A DNA stretch of 7,191 bases from Rhodobacteraceae bacterium UBA3087 (GCA_002367285.1 DFBF01000265.1:11157-18347); one strand, 5' to 3'; positions 1 to 6,023 are shown, counted from the stretch's first letter. Translations and numbers: made by a program. Notes: generated by a model not told the origin, from the letters alone.

Positions 1-99
1 ATCTTTCGCGACCCGATCGGCCGTTTTGCCGAAATCATTGAGGATGTCGCGCCGACCCACCTGTTGGTGTCCGATTACCGCACCTGGCTGGCGGGCTGA
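1..99 (+). CDS. 3' end of an unrecognised gene (partial)
   Basis: An open frame enters from the left edge and stops at TGA 97-99, giving 32 residues that begin IFRDPIGRFAEIIEDV and end DYRTWLAG. Codon use is G/C-rich at third positions, as in the neighbouring genes, which supports real coding. The fragment is too short to assign a family and shows no diagnostic motif, so no function is proposed. The gene lies upstream of, and in the same direction as, the LuxR-type regulator. The 116-base gap and the dyad within it make co-transcription uncertain. Confidence 0.6.
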   Translation: MFRDPIGRFAEIIEDVAPTHLLVSDYRTWLAG

Positions 100-142
100 G
101 CGGTCGGCCCTGACGGGCGGTGGTCACGCAATCGACAGCCGG

Positions 143-196
143 TTGCATTTTCCCCTAGCATGATCCCGTAAGATACCGTTTCCTAAGGGAAAGCGG
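143..196. promoter_or_regulatory. Candidate control region upstream of the LuxR gene: dyad plus inverted half-site
   Basis: TTTCC (179-183) and GGAAA (188-192) form an inverted repeat around TAAG. The arms extend to CCG...CGG if one unpaired base is allowed. TTTCCCCTAG at 149-158 matches the reverse complement of 183-192 (TTTCCCTTAG) at 9 of 10 positions, so two similar sites lie in opposite orientation about 34 bases apart. A weak promoter-like pair, TTGCAT (143-148) and TAAGAT (169-174), has a 20-base spacer, which is longer than ideal. The position 20-70 bases before the regulator's start suits an autoregulatory site, but no binding protein can be named from sequence. Confidence 0.3.
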
Positions 197-215
197 GCAG
201 GCGTGGTGGGAATAC

Positions 216-1376
216 ATGAAGCAATTGGTTGAAGATGTGATGGCAAGCTGCGCCGACCCGACCCTGTGGGATCGCGCGCTGAATTCATTTAACGAGGTTT
301 TTGGCATCACCGCGTCGTGCATGTTTTCGGTGCATGAATTCCGAGACCTCAGGCTGAATTTCGCCTGGAGTCAGTATCACCGGACCCAAATGCAACCCGA
401 TGTGTTGGAGATGATGCAGGCGGGCGGAGATGGCGGTGACGCGCCCGGATATGAAACCCTGCTGCGTCTGCCTGCCCAAACGCTGTACGATGAACCGGCC
501 CTGTTTCAGGTCGATGGTTATGACGATTTGCCCCCGTCCAATGTGCGCAGTATCACCGAAGGCCATGGCTTTGTGATGCGCTGTGCAGCGGCGTTGAACC
601 AGAATGGGCCATGGATCGACGGGCTGTTCTGTCAGCACAAATCCGACCGGGAATGGCGCGGGTTTCTGGCCGACGGTCGGGTTCAGATCATCCTTCCGAT
701 GATGGCCAGCGGCGTGGCGCTGGGCCGCACACTGGGCGCGCTACGGGCGCGGTATCAGGCGTCGTTATCGGTGCTGGATGCGCTGGGGCTGGCGGTGTTT
801 CTGGTCGACCATTCGGGCAGCGTCATCGAACGCAACACAGCCGCACAGCGTATCCTGGATGACGCCGACGGGCTGAGCGTGTCGCGGCAAAACCATGTGA
901 AACTGTCCAGCCCAGAGCGCACCAGTGAACTGGAGACCATGATCGAAGCGGCCAATGGTCTGGCGCGGGGCAACCTTGGGGCCGCGCGCACGGTGCTGTC
1001 ATGTGCGCGCCCCTCTGGGCGGTATGATTACCTGCTGTCTGTTCGCGCGCTGTCAGATGTCAACGCCGAGCTTGAGACAGGGCTGAAATGCGCCTTTGTC
1101 ACGGTCATCGACCCGGCCCGGCAACAGCACCTGTCCGTTGAGGGTTTGAAAGAACTGGCGCAATTGTCCGACGCAGAAGGCGCGGTTGCGGCCCTGTTGG
1201 TCGAGGGGTTGAAGATCGCCGAGGTGGCCGAACGGCGCAATGTCAGCCCCAACACGATCAAGGCGCAACTGAAATCGATTTCACAGAAACTGCGCTGTTC
1301 CAGCCAGAGCGATATCATCCGCATGGCCGCTTCAACCCGTATTCCTCTGAATGATCCCGATCACCCGAACGGGTGA
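216..1376 (+). CDS. LuxR-family transcriptional regulator with PAS-like sensor domain
   Basis: This 386-aa protein has the layout of a one-component DNA-binding regulator. Residues ~1-180 form an N-terminal region of unknown ligand, possibly GAF-like. Residues ~185-300 resemble a PAS domain (LDALGLAVFLVDHSGSVIERN is the typical opening). Residues ~314-372 are a LuxR/GerE helix-turn-helix with LSDAEGAVAALLVEGLKIAEVA and the recognition helix SPNTIKAQLKSISQKL. It has no recognisable receiver or acyl-homoserine-lactone domain, so its signal is unknown. No signal peptide or membrane segment is seen, so it should be cytoplasmic. The ATG at 216 follows a weak GGTGGG; an in-frame ATG at 240 is an alternative. 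The secreted-protein pair begins 85 bases downstream on the same strand and is a plausible target, by inference. The HTH assignment is firm and the PAS assignment fairly firm. Confidence 0.88.
   Translation: MKQLVEDVMASCADPTLWDRALNSFNEVFGITASCMFSVHEFRDLRLNFAWSQYHRTQMQPDVLEMMQAGGDGGDAPGYETLLRLPAQTLYDEPALFQVDGYDDLPPSNVRSITEGHGFVMRCAAALNQNGPWIDGLFCQHKSDREWRGFLADGRVQIILPMMASGVALGRTLGALRARYQASLSVLDALGLAVFLVDHSGSVIERNTAAQRILDDADGLSVSRQNHVKLSSPERTSELETMIEAANGLARGNLGAARTVLSCARPSGRYDYLLSVRALSDVNAELETGLKCAFVTVIDPARQQHLSVEGLKELAQLSDAEGAVAALLVEGLKIAEVAERRNVSPNTIKAQLKSISQKLRCSSQSDIIRMAASTRIPLNDPDHPNG
1361..1376. repeat. Short palindrome over the luxR stop codon
   Basis: TCACCCG-AA-CGGGTGA is a perfect inverted repeat of two 7-base arms, and its right arm contains the regulator's TGA stop. 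It could fold as a small RNA hairpin or act as a DNA operator for the secreted-protein genes that start 86 bases on. It is not followed directly by a T-run (the nearest, five T's, is at 1399-1403), so a classical intrinsic terminator is unlikely. Confidence 0.35.
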
Positions 1377-1414
1377 CGACACGGGGCGGTATTCCTGCTT
1401 TTTCTGAGCTGCAC

Positions 1415-1435
1415 GCCGGGCAATATCTTGCCGGC
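1415..1435. other. Potential hairpin in the leader of the secreted-protein pair
   Basis: GCCGGGCAA (1415-1423) pairs with TTGCCGGC (1428-1435) around the loop TATC, with one bulged G. This makes an 8-bp stem 26 bases before the ATG at 1462. No T-run follows it on either strand, so it does not look like an intrinsic terminator. It might stabilise or tune the leader of the downstream mRNA, or be chance in G+C-rich DNA. Confidence 0.3.
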
Positions 1436-1449
1436 CTGTGCGACGAAAT

Positions 1450-1457
1450 GAGGAAAG
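1450..1457 (+). promoter_or_regulatory. Ribosome binding site that fixes the start at 1462
   Basis: GAGGAAAG ends four bases before the ATG at 1462, which is a good Shine-Dalgarno match and spacing. An in-frame GTG at 1438 would place this site inside the coding region and add eight charged residues in front of the signal peptide, so the ATG at 1462 is preferred. Confidence 0.65.
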
Positions 1458-1461
1458 AGTG

Positions 1462-1794
1462 ATGAAAAATCAAATATTTGCGATTGGGATTGGCGCAGTT
1501 GCATTGTCCTGTCCAACGCTGTCCGTCGCCTGTGGCGGTGGGCAAGATTACCCCATGACTCAGTGCGTTCAGGCTGGTGAAACGGGATCAACCGGGTGGT
1601 ATCTGTACAACAACTGCAATGTTAAAATCGAAGCGACCTGGTGCACCACCGGCCCCGGATCGTCGGGCTGTAATGGGTCGGGATGGGACCAGTATCACAG
1701 CTCGTCGTCGATCCAGCCTGGCGGTCGCATTCGCGTCTATGACAGCGGCAATCACATTTATTACAACGCGTGTCGTTTTAATTTTTGGGACTGA
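1462..1794 (+). CDS. Small cysteine-rich exported protein
   Basis: This 110-aa protein starts with a short signal peptide (MKNQIFAIGIGAVALSCPTL...) ending SVA just before Cys24. It could be cut by signal peptidase I after Ala23, or be lipidated at Cys24, since LSVAC loosely fits a lipobox. The mature part has six cysteines (24, 35, 52, 61, 70, 104), enough for three disulfides. It is rich in Gly, Ser, Tyr and Asn, with motifs YNNC, a WC pair, SIQPGGRI and a closing ACR, a pattern typical of small extracytoplasmic beta-sandwich domains. It has no recognised enzyme motif and its function is unknown. The lipoprotein gene starts 10 bases after its stop, so the two are very likely co-transcribed. 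The final domain of that lipoprotein has a similar cysteine order, which suggests a shared fold or partnership. Confidence 0.75.
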   Translation: MKNQIFAIGIGAVALSCPTLSVACGGGQDYPMTQCVQAGETGSTGWYLYNNCNVKIEATWCTTGPGSSGCNGSGWDQYHSSSSIQPGGRIRVYDSGNHIYYNACRFNFWD

Positions 1795-1804
1795 GGGGGC
1801 AAAG

Positions 1805-2611
1805 ATGAACAGATTTCACACAAGCGCGCGTATGGGCACCCTTTGCATCGCGTTGCTTGGCGCGGGTTGTGTCGAGGAAACGTCGGCGCCCGCGTCACGC
1901 CTGTCCACCAGCCAGGCAGGCGGCGCGGCAGCTGCATCGCAGGCGGGCCCGTCGATGGCGCAGTTTGCCGGAGACTATGGCCTGACAGTCTGCACAAAGG
2001 ACTATTTCCAGAGCCCGCATTGTGGTCGACCAGCGTTGACGATCCGTGCCGATGGCGGGACGTTTCAAATTCTGACCGACAGCAACGGCTGGGTCAAATG
2101 GCCGGTGTCGATCACCCAACAACGCGGTTCGCGGTTTGCCTTTACCTATGTTGACAACAAAAATGGCGGCGATGGCACGACCAAGCGGGGGTATGTTGAA
2201 TTTTTCACCGTGTCGGGGGTGAAAGGCGCCAAACTCGTGCTGAGCGAGGTGGGGGATCAGGGCGATTCATTCGTCGACATGGCGCAAGTGCGGGGACGGA
2301 CGAACCTGCCGCTCAAACCGTTCCGCTGGACACTGACGCCGGATTTGCACGCCCAGGCCGGATCAGCCACGCCCGCAACCAGTTCGCGCGGTGCGGCGCC
2401 GGGAGGTGGCGGGCAGTCTGGCGCGCAGGCCTGTATCAAACGGCAGGATATTGACTATGATCCGACCGAGCCAAACGCCGATCGCGCCGAGTATTACAAC
2501 ATGTGCGGGCGTGTTTTGACCTGCACGCGGCGGGACAATGGGCAGAGCGTGTCTGTCGGGCAGACCATGCAGATCGCGACATGGATTATCGACAAGGCCA
2601 GCTGCCGTTAG
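1805..2611 (+). CDS. Predicted lipoprotein with C-terminal cysteine domain
   Basis: This is a 268-aa protein. The signal peptide MNRFHTSARMGTLCIALLGA leads to a lipobox (LGAGC) with Cys22 as the predicted lipid-bearing residue. Residues 23-50 are a Ser/Ala/Gly-rich tether. Residues ~51-179 form a globular domain with Cys63 and Cys73 and alternating hydrophobic strands, of no recognised family. Residues 180-209 are an Ala/Gly/Ser linker. Residues 210-268 carry four cysteines (210, 234, 240, 267) and end KASCR. The start is set by GAGGGGGC directly upstream of ATG 1805; the frame stays open further upstream, but only as an overlap with the preceding gene. It should sit in the outer or inner membrane facing the periplasm, or on the surface. 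Function is unknown; the C-terminal domain looks related to the small protein encoded just upstream. Confidence 0.75.
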   Translation: MNRFHTSARMGTLCIALLGAGCVEETSAPASRLSTSQAGGAAAASQAGPSMAQFAGDYGLTVCTKDYFQSPHCGRPALTIRADGGTFQILTDSNGWVKWPVSITQQRGSRFAFTYVDNKNGGDGTTKRGYVEFFTVSGVKGAKLVLSEVGDQGDSFVDMAQVRGRTNLPLKPFRWTLTPDLHAQAGSATPATSSRGAAPGGGGQSGAQACIKRQDIDYDPTEPNADRAEYYNMCGRVLTCTRRDNGQSVSVGQTMQIATWIIDKASCR

Positions 2612-2621
2612 ACGGCTGGCC
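2596..2621. terminator. Hairpin at the lipoprotein 3' end (weak terminator candidate)
   Basis: GGCCAG (2596-2601) pairs with CTGGCC (2616-2621) and CCG (2605-2607) with CGG (2613-2615), around the loop TTAGA and with a three-base bulge. The stem spans the stop codon at 2609-2611. No T-run follows on the plus strand, so termination here is plausible but not canonical. The next gene is convergent and ends at 2695, so the hairpin lies where a terminator is needed. Confidence 0.35.
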
Positions 2622-2694
2622 TGAGCGGCTGGGGTGACGTTGTGGTCACGCAGGACCGCCCGCAGATCACGCCCAGAACAGCATTGGTCCGGCC

Positions 2695-3399
2695 TTACCC
2701 CAGCAGCGGGATCAGTCGCTCCATCAACCGATAGGAGTTCAGGCAGACCCGGTGCAGGTTCGCGCCGAAATCGTCAGACGCCGTGTCGCCTGCCGTGTCC
2801 GACAAGCCCCGCACAACGACAAAGGGCAGGGCGGACAGGTGGCAGGTATAGCCCACCGCCGCGCCCTCCATTTCGGTGGCCAGCGCGGAGAATTCGCGCT
2901 GCAACCAGCGCAGGGTTTTCGGGTCGGAAATGAACCGGTCGCCTGACACCACCGTGCCCAGCATCAGGCTGGGGCTGTCGGCCATGTCGTCAAAGGCCGC
3001 ATCAAAGGCCTGCGTGCAGGCTTCGACCAGCTTGGGGTCGGCTTCGATCATCCGGCTTTGCCCGGGCAGCTCGCCTGGCCGGTGGCCAAAGGCGGTGACG
3101 TCCAGATCGTATTGGATCACATGGCTGGCGACGACCAGATCACCGACCTGCATATTGGGCAACAGCCCGCCCGCAACCCCGGAAAACACCAGCGCGCTGG
3201 GCTGATAGAGGTCGATCAGCATCTGGGTGCAGATCGTCGCGTTCACCTTGCCGATGCCGCATTGGGCCAGCACGATATCGACCCCGCGAAACCTGCCGCG
3301 CGTGACGGTGATGCCCGCGTGCACAGCCTGGCCCGTCACGTCCATATCCTGACGCAACAGGGTTACTTCTTCTTCCATGGCACCGATGATGGCCAGCAT
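2695..3399 (-). CDS. mtnN: 5'-methylthioadenosine/S-adenosylhomocysteine nucleosidase
   Basis: This 234-aa cytoplasmic enzyme cleaves adenine from methylthioadenosine, S-adenosylhomocysteine and 5'-deoxyadenosine, clearing inhibitory by-products of SAM use and feeding methionine salvage. The family signature is clear: an IIGAMEEEV N-terminus, CGIGKVNA at 47-54, SGVAGGL near residue 75, EMEGAAV at 176-182 and the SDTAG segment at 200-204. By alignment with the E. coli enzyme (Glu12, Glu174, Asp197), the expected catalytic residues are Glu11, Glu178 and Asp201, and all are present. The length matches the family (~230 aa). A GGAG Shine-Dalgarno precedes the ATG at 3399. The Hint-protein gene ends 72 bases upstream on the same strand; read-through is possible because only a weak hairpin lies between, but the functions appear unrelated. 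Confidence 0.95.
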   Translation of the reverse strand: MLAIIGAMEEEVTLLRQDMDVTGQAVHAGITVTRGRFRGVDIVLAQCGIGKVNATICTQMLIDLYQPSALVFSGVAGGLLPNMQVGDLVVASHVIQYDLDVTAFGHRPGELPGQSRMIEADPKLVEACTQAFDAAFDDMADSPSLMLGTVVSGDRFISDPKTLRWLQREFSALATEMEGAAVGYTCHLSALPFVVVRGLSDTAGDTASDDFGANLHRVCLNSYRLMERLIPLLG

Positions 3400-3441
3400 G
3401 ATACGCTCCGTCGCTGTTCTGGGATGGGCTTAGCGGCCTGT

Positions 3442-3470
3442 CCCTGCGCACGCAAGGATCGCAGTCAGGG
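3442..3470. other. Weak hairpin between the Hint gene and mtnN
   Basis: CCCTG (3442-3446) can pair with CAGGG (3466-3470), or CTGCG (3444-3448) with CGCAG (3460-3464). The two pairings compete and neither is followed by a T-run on the minus strand. It might attenuate read-through from the Hint gene into mtnN, but the evidence is thin. Confidence 0.2.
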
Positions 3471-3471
3471 G

Positions 3472-5925
3472 TTAAGCAACGTTCAACAGTTTCGCTTCGA
3501 ACCCGCGCAGAACGGGGCGCGCGGTGTCGCCATAGGTGCGCGGATCACAGCGCAGTTCGGGAAACAGCGCGAACAGCTCGTCACGCGCTGCGCCGTTCAG
3601 CGCGTCCAGACCCTGGTGGCCTGGGTGGAAGCTTTCGGTCGCAGCACCGTTGGCAAACACCACCTCATGCGTATCAAACAGCATGTGATAATAGGTGACC
3701 GTGTCGCGCGCCGTCTGGGTGATGGTCGTGCCATTCACCAGGTGTTTGGCCGGCACCATGACCTCGGAGCTGTCAAACATCAAAACCGCGTCGCTGCCCT
3801 GATATACCATGCGGTGCTGCGGTGACACGACCAGATCGCGGCTGTTGCCAAAGCTGCCCGCACCAATGCGCACCGGCGCCAGATCACCCACACCGGGAAC
3901 CGAGCTTTTGTTGATCCAGCGGATCGGCTGGGGACCGTTGTCGCGCGTCAGCACCAGATCACCCGGGCGCAGCGTTTCAATCGCGCGTTCGCCATAGGGC
4001 GTCAGGATGCCGGTGCCCCGGGTAAAGCAGATGATGATGCTTTCGATGTTGGTAAAGGTCACCGTGGTGCCATCGGACAGAACGGCGGTGCCGTTTTCTG
4101 GGTTGCCACCATCCAGCGTGACATCGGACCAGTCGTTGACCAGCCCATTCAGGTACAGCGTGTCAATGTCGCTGTCGTCGCCATCTTCACCACCGTCAAT
4201 GGTGATCGTGCCGCCCGAGCCATCCAGCGCGCCGGTGGGATCCAGATACAGGCTGTCCGAGCCAAAGCCGCCGCTGGCCGTGTCGCCCGCCCCGATGTGC
4301 AACGTGTCGTCGCCGTCGCCGCCATACAGGCCATCGACGCCCAATCCGCCGGTCAGCGTATCATCGCCATCCTCGCCATAGATCGTGTCGTCGCCGTCGC
4401 CACCGTCGATGATGTCATTGCCACCGACATCGGGGATCGTGTCGAATTCGACATCGCTGACGAAGACGGCCTGGGTGCCGGTCGACCCGTTCGAATAGAT
4501 GATTTCGATGCTGGCCACCGGGCCCGCGATATCAACCAGGATTGATCCCTCGGCGTCGGCCTGGCTTTCGCCGGTTGTCGCTGCGGTGACTGTATTGCCG
4601 CTGACGGTATCGGCCCCCTCGGGGGTGATTGTGACCGTGACCAGGTTGCCGTCCGCGTCATAGGCGTTGATCGTGACGATATCCTGGTGGTTGCCAAACG
4701 CCCAATCCACGTCGTTGATGCGAAACGAGACATTTTCGACCTCATCGGTCATGCCGCTGCCGGGAAGCCCGGCAAAGTCGATGTCAACGGTTGCTGTCGC
4801 CCCGTCGCCATTGCCAAACAGATAGGCCGAACTGTTGGGATCAAAGGTTTCGCCCGTCCCGACAAAGACCGTATCCGACGATTCAACCGAAAAGGCGGGT
4901 GAGTTGTTGCCGTCATCCGTCAGGCTGACGTTGACGCGCATGGTGCCGGTGTCCTGGGTAAAGCCCGCCGACAGGTCTTGTTCATCCGTGCCTGCTGCGC
5001 TCCAGTCCAGGGTTTCGCTGGTCGATGTCACCGCCGCGCCGAAATCGCCATGGATCGTGTCGTCGCCGTCACCACCGTCGATCGTGTCATTGCCGGCGCC
5101 ACCGAAAACGGTATCATCCTCGTCTCCGGCGGAAATCGTGTCATCACCGCCATAGCCGTGGATCAGGTCTTCGTTGCCAGCCGTGCCCGTGTTGTCACCG
5201 CCGTCAACGACGTCGCCTTCGGGGTCGCCCGCATAGCTGCCGTCGATGACATCCGCGCCGTCGGTGCCTTCAACAATCCCGTTCAGCGCCAAAGGTACAC
5301 CGCCGGAAAAGTCTACGCTGTATGACCCCAACGGATCGCCAGCGTCAAAATCGTTAGAGTCATATGTGGCCAAAACGGCAGGGTCTGCCGAGCCTTCGAA
5401 CACGATGTCATTGGCACCGCCATCGGTGATGCCGACCGCCGCAGGTTGGCCACCCCCGTCGGTCCAGTTGATGTCTTCATAGATGAAATCGACCGTGAAG
5501 TCTCCGCCACCCGTGCTGGTCAATACGACTTGGAAGGAATTCGTGCCGCTGCCCGAATAGGGGGCAACACCGTCCCAAGTCAGGGTGATCGTGCCCGCCA
5601 CCGGGTCGACGTCGTAATAGATCTCGCCGCCCGCGCCGATATTCACATCGGCAAAATAGGCCGCGATCATCGGACTGGTTTCCGCCGTGAAATCTGACGT
5701 TTCATAGGACGTATCGGGCGAGCCGAAGGTGATTGTGCCGTTCGAATTCAGATAGATCGACGTATAGGACGTGCCAAAGAAGTTGATGCCGCCCGCGCCG
5801 AACGCCGATGTGGTGTCAATCTGGACACTGCCGTCATCGTTGCCGCCCGCCACTTTGGTCGACGTCGAAAACACCCCTTCGCCATAACCTGCCGGGCCGC
5901 CCAGTCCTGTATTCATCGTCGCCAT
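3472..5925 (-). CDS. Large RTX protein with NIDO-like and C-terminal Hint domains
   Basis: This 817-aa protein (numbering from Met at 5925) is probably secreted and calcium-binding. In order: MATMNTGLGGPAGYGEGVF N-terminus; a nidogen-like (NIDO) domain at ~48-175 with FFGTSYTSIYLNSNGTITFG, FADVN, LTWDGVAPY and NSFQVVL; a first RTX block at ~249-296 (GGDGDDTIHG-type nonapeptides); a ~200-residue beta-rich insert; a second RTX block at ~499-568; and a Hint domain at ~633-768 starting ICFTRGTGILTPYGERAIETL, with SPQHR and THEVVFANG. A tail ending ARPVLRGFEAKLLNVA is typical of this roseobacter family. There is no Sec signal, so type I secretion is likely (inference from the RTX repeats; no transporter is in view). 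Its function may be surface attachment or self-cleavage. An ATG at 5985 would add 20 residues, but it lacks a Shine-Dalgarno sequence. Confidence 0.88.
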   Translation of the reverse strand: MATMNTGLGGPAGYGEGVFSTSTKVAGGNDDGSVQIDTTSAFGAGGINFFGTSYTSIYLNSNGTITFGSPDTSYETSDFTAETSPMIAAYFADVNIGAGGEIYYDVDPVAGTITLTWDGVAPYSGSGTNSFQVVLTSTGGGDFTVDFIYEDINWTDGGGQPAAVGITDGGANDIVFEGSADPAVLATYDSNDFDAGDPLGSYSVDFSGGVPLALNGIVEGTDGADVIDGSYAGDPEGDVVDGGDNTGTAGNEDLIHGYGGDDTISAGDEDDTVFGGAGNDTIDGGDGDDTIHGDFGAAVTSTSETLDWSAAGTDEQDLSAGFTQDTGTMRVNVSLTDDGNNSPAFSVESSDTVFVGTGETFDPNSSAYLFGNGDGATATVDIDFAGLPGSGMTDEVENVSFRINDVDWAFGNHQDIVTINAYDADGNLVTVTITPEGADTVSGNTVTAATTGESQADAEGSILVDIAGPVASIEIIYSNGSTGTQAVFVSDVEFDTIPDVGGNDIIDGGDGDDTIYGEDGDDTLTGGLGVDGLYGGDGDDTLHIGAGDTASGGFGSDSLYLDPTGALDGSGGTITIDGGEDGDDSDIDTLYLNGLVNDWSDVTLDGGNPENGTAVLSDGTTVTFTNIESIIICFTRGTGILTPYGERAIETLRPGDLVLTRDNGPQPIRWINKSSVPGVGDLAPVRIGAGSFGNSRDLVVSPQHRMVYQGSDAVLMFDSSEVMVPAKHLVNGTTITQTARDTVTYYHMLFDTHEVVFANGAATESFHPGHQGLDALNGAARDELFALFPELRCDPRTYGDTARPVLRGFEAKLLNVA
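3622..4029 (-). other. Hint (hedgehog/intein) autoprocessing domain
   Basis: This encodes the C-terminal Hint_2-type domain of the RTX protein. The nucleophile candidate is Cys633 (codon 4027-4029) in CFTRGTGI. The block-B histidine lies in SPQHR (His704). The domain closes with YYHMLFDTHEVVFANG. An intein would end VHN before Cys/Ser/Thr; here the equivalent reads GAATESF, so no Asn is available for C-terminal cleavage. Family knowledge suggests N-terminal thioester chemistry, as in hedgehog proteins, but activity cannot be shown from sequence. Confidence 0.8.
4222..4431 (-). repeat. RTX calcium-binding repeat block 2
   Basis: This block encodes degenerate GGxGxDxL-type nonapeptides, such as GGNDIIDGGDGDDTIYGEDG, followed by GGLGVDGLYGGDGDDTL and GGFGSDSLYL. 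Family knowledge predicts a calcium-bound parallel beta-roll that folds after type I secretion. The repeat fades into DPTGALDGSGG before the Hint domain. Confidence 0.85.
5041..5181 (-). repeat. RTX calcium-binding repeat block 1
   Basis: This block encodes about five RTX nonapeptides, including GYGGDDTISAGDEDDTV, GGAGNDTIDGGDGDDTI and HGDFG. Bases 5053-5094 are 39/42 identical to 4381-4422 in block 2, so the two blocks share near-identical DNA about 670 bases apart, with a different domain between them. Confidence 0.85.
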
Positions 5926-5934
5926 CGTACTCAA

Positions 5935-5939
5935 CCTTT
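5935..5939 (-). promoter_or_regulatory. Ribosome binding site supporting the Hint-gene start at 5925
   Basis: On the minus strand AAAGG lies nine bases before ATG 5925, with GAG four bases before it. No purine-rich site precedes the earlier in-frame ATG at 5985, where the upstream sequence is CCCCGCCAATACCA. The protein segment that looks family-like also starts at MATMNTGLGG. Together these favour 5925; an ATG at 5916 is a further alternative. Confidence 0.45.
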
Positions 5940-6023
5940 GCTCGGCCCACGTCACGCATTCTGTGGCGCGCGTGGGATTTGGCATTGGTATTGGCGGGGA
6001 ATTGGGGCGGAAAACGGGGGGTG

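Noticed and set aside
1577..1804. Upstream extension of the lipoprotein frame
   Set aside because: It overlaps the small secreted protein in another frame and would bury the signal peptide; ATG 1805 has a strong Shine-Dalgarno sequence.
120..2652. GTGGTCACGCA at 120-130 and again at 2642-2652, each near a TGACG that can form a small hairpin
   Set aside because: Only a 10-11-base match with short stems after two unrelated gene ends; chance is a sufficient explanation.
3058..3825. Long plus-strand open frame (255 codons) across mtnN and the Hint-gene end
   Set aside because: It is antisense to two well-supported genes, spans their junction, has no domain-like sequence and follows from high G+C codon bias.
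4222..5181. Repeated GTCGTCGCCGTC-type DNA resembling a CRISPR or satellite array
   Set aside because: The repeats stay in frame and encode RTX nonapeptides; there are no regular spacers.
4007..5482. Several plus-strand open frames of 60-124 codons opposite the RTX region
   Set aside because: They are low-complexity Pro/Ser/Arg/His-rich shadows of the Asp/Gly-rich repeats on the minus strand.
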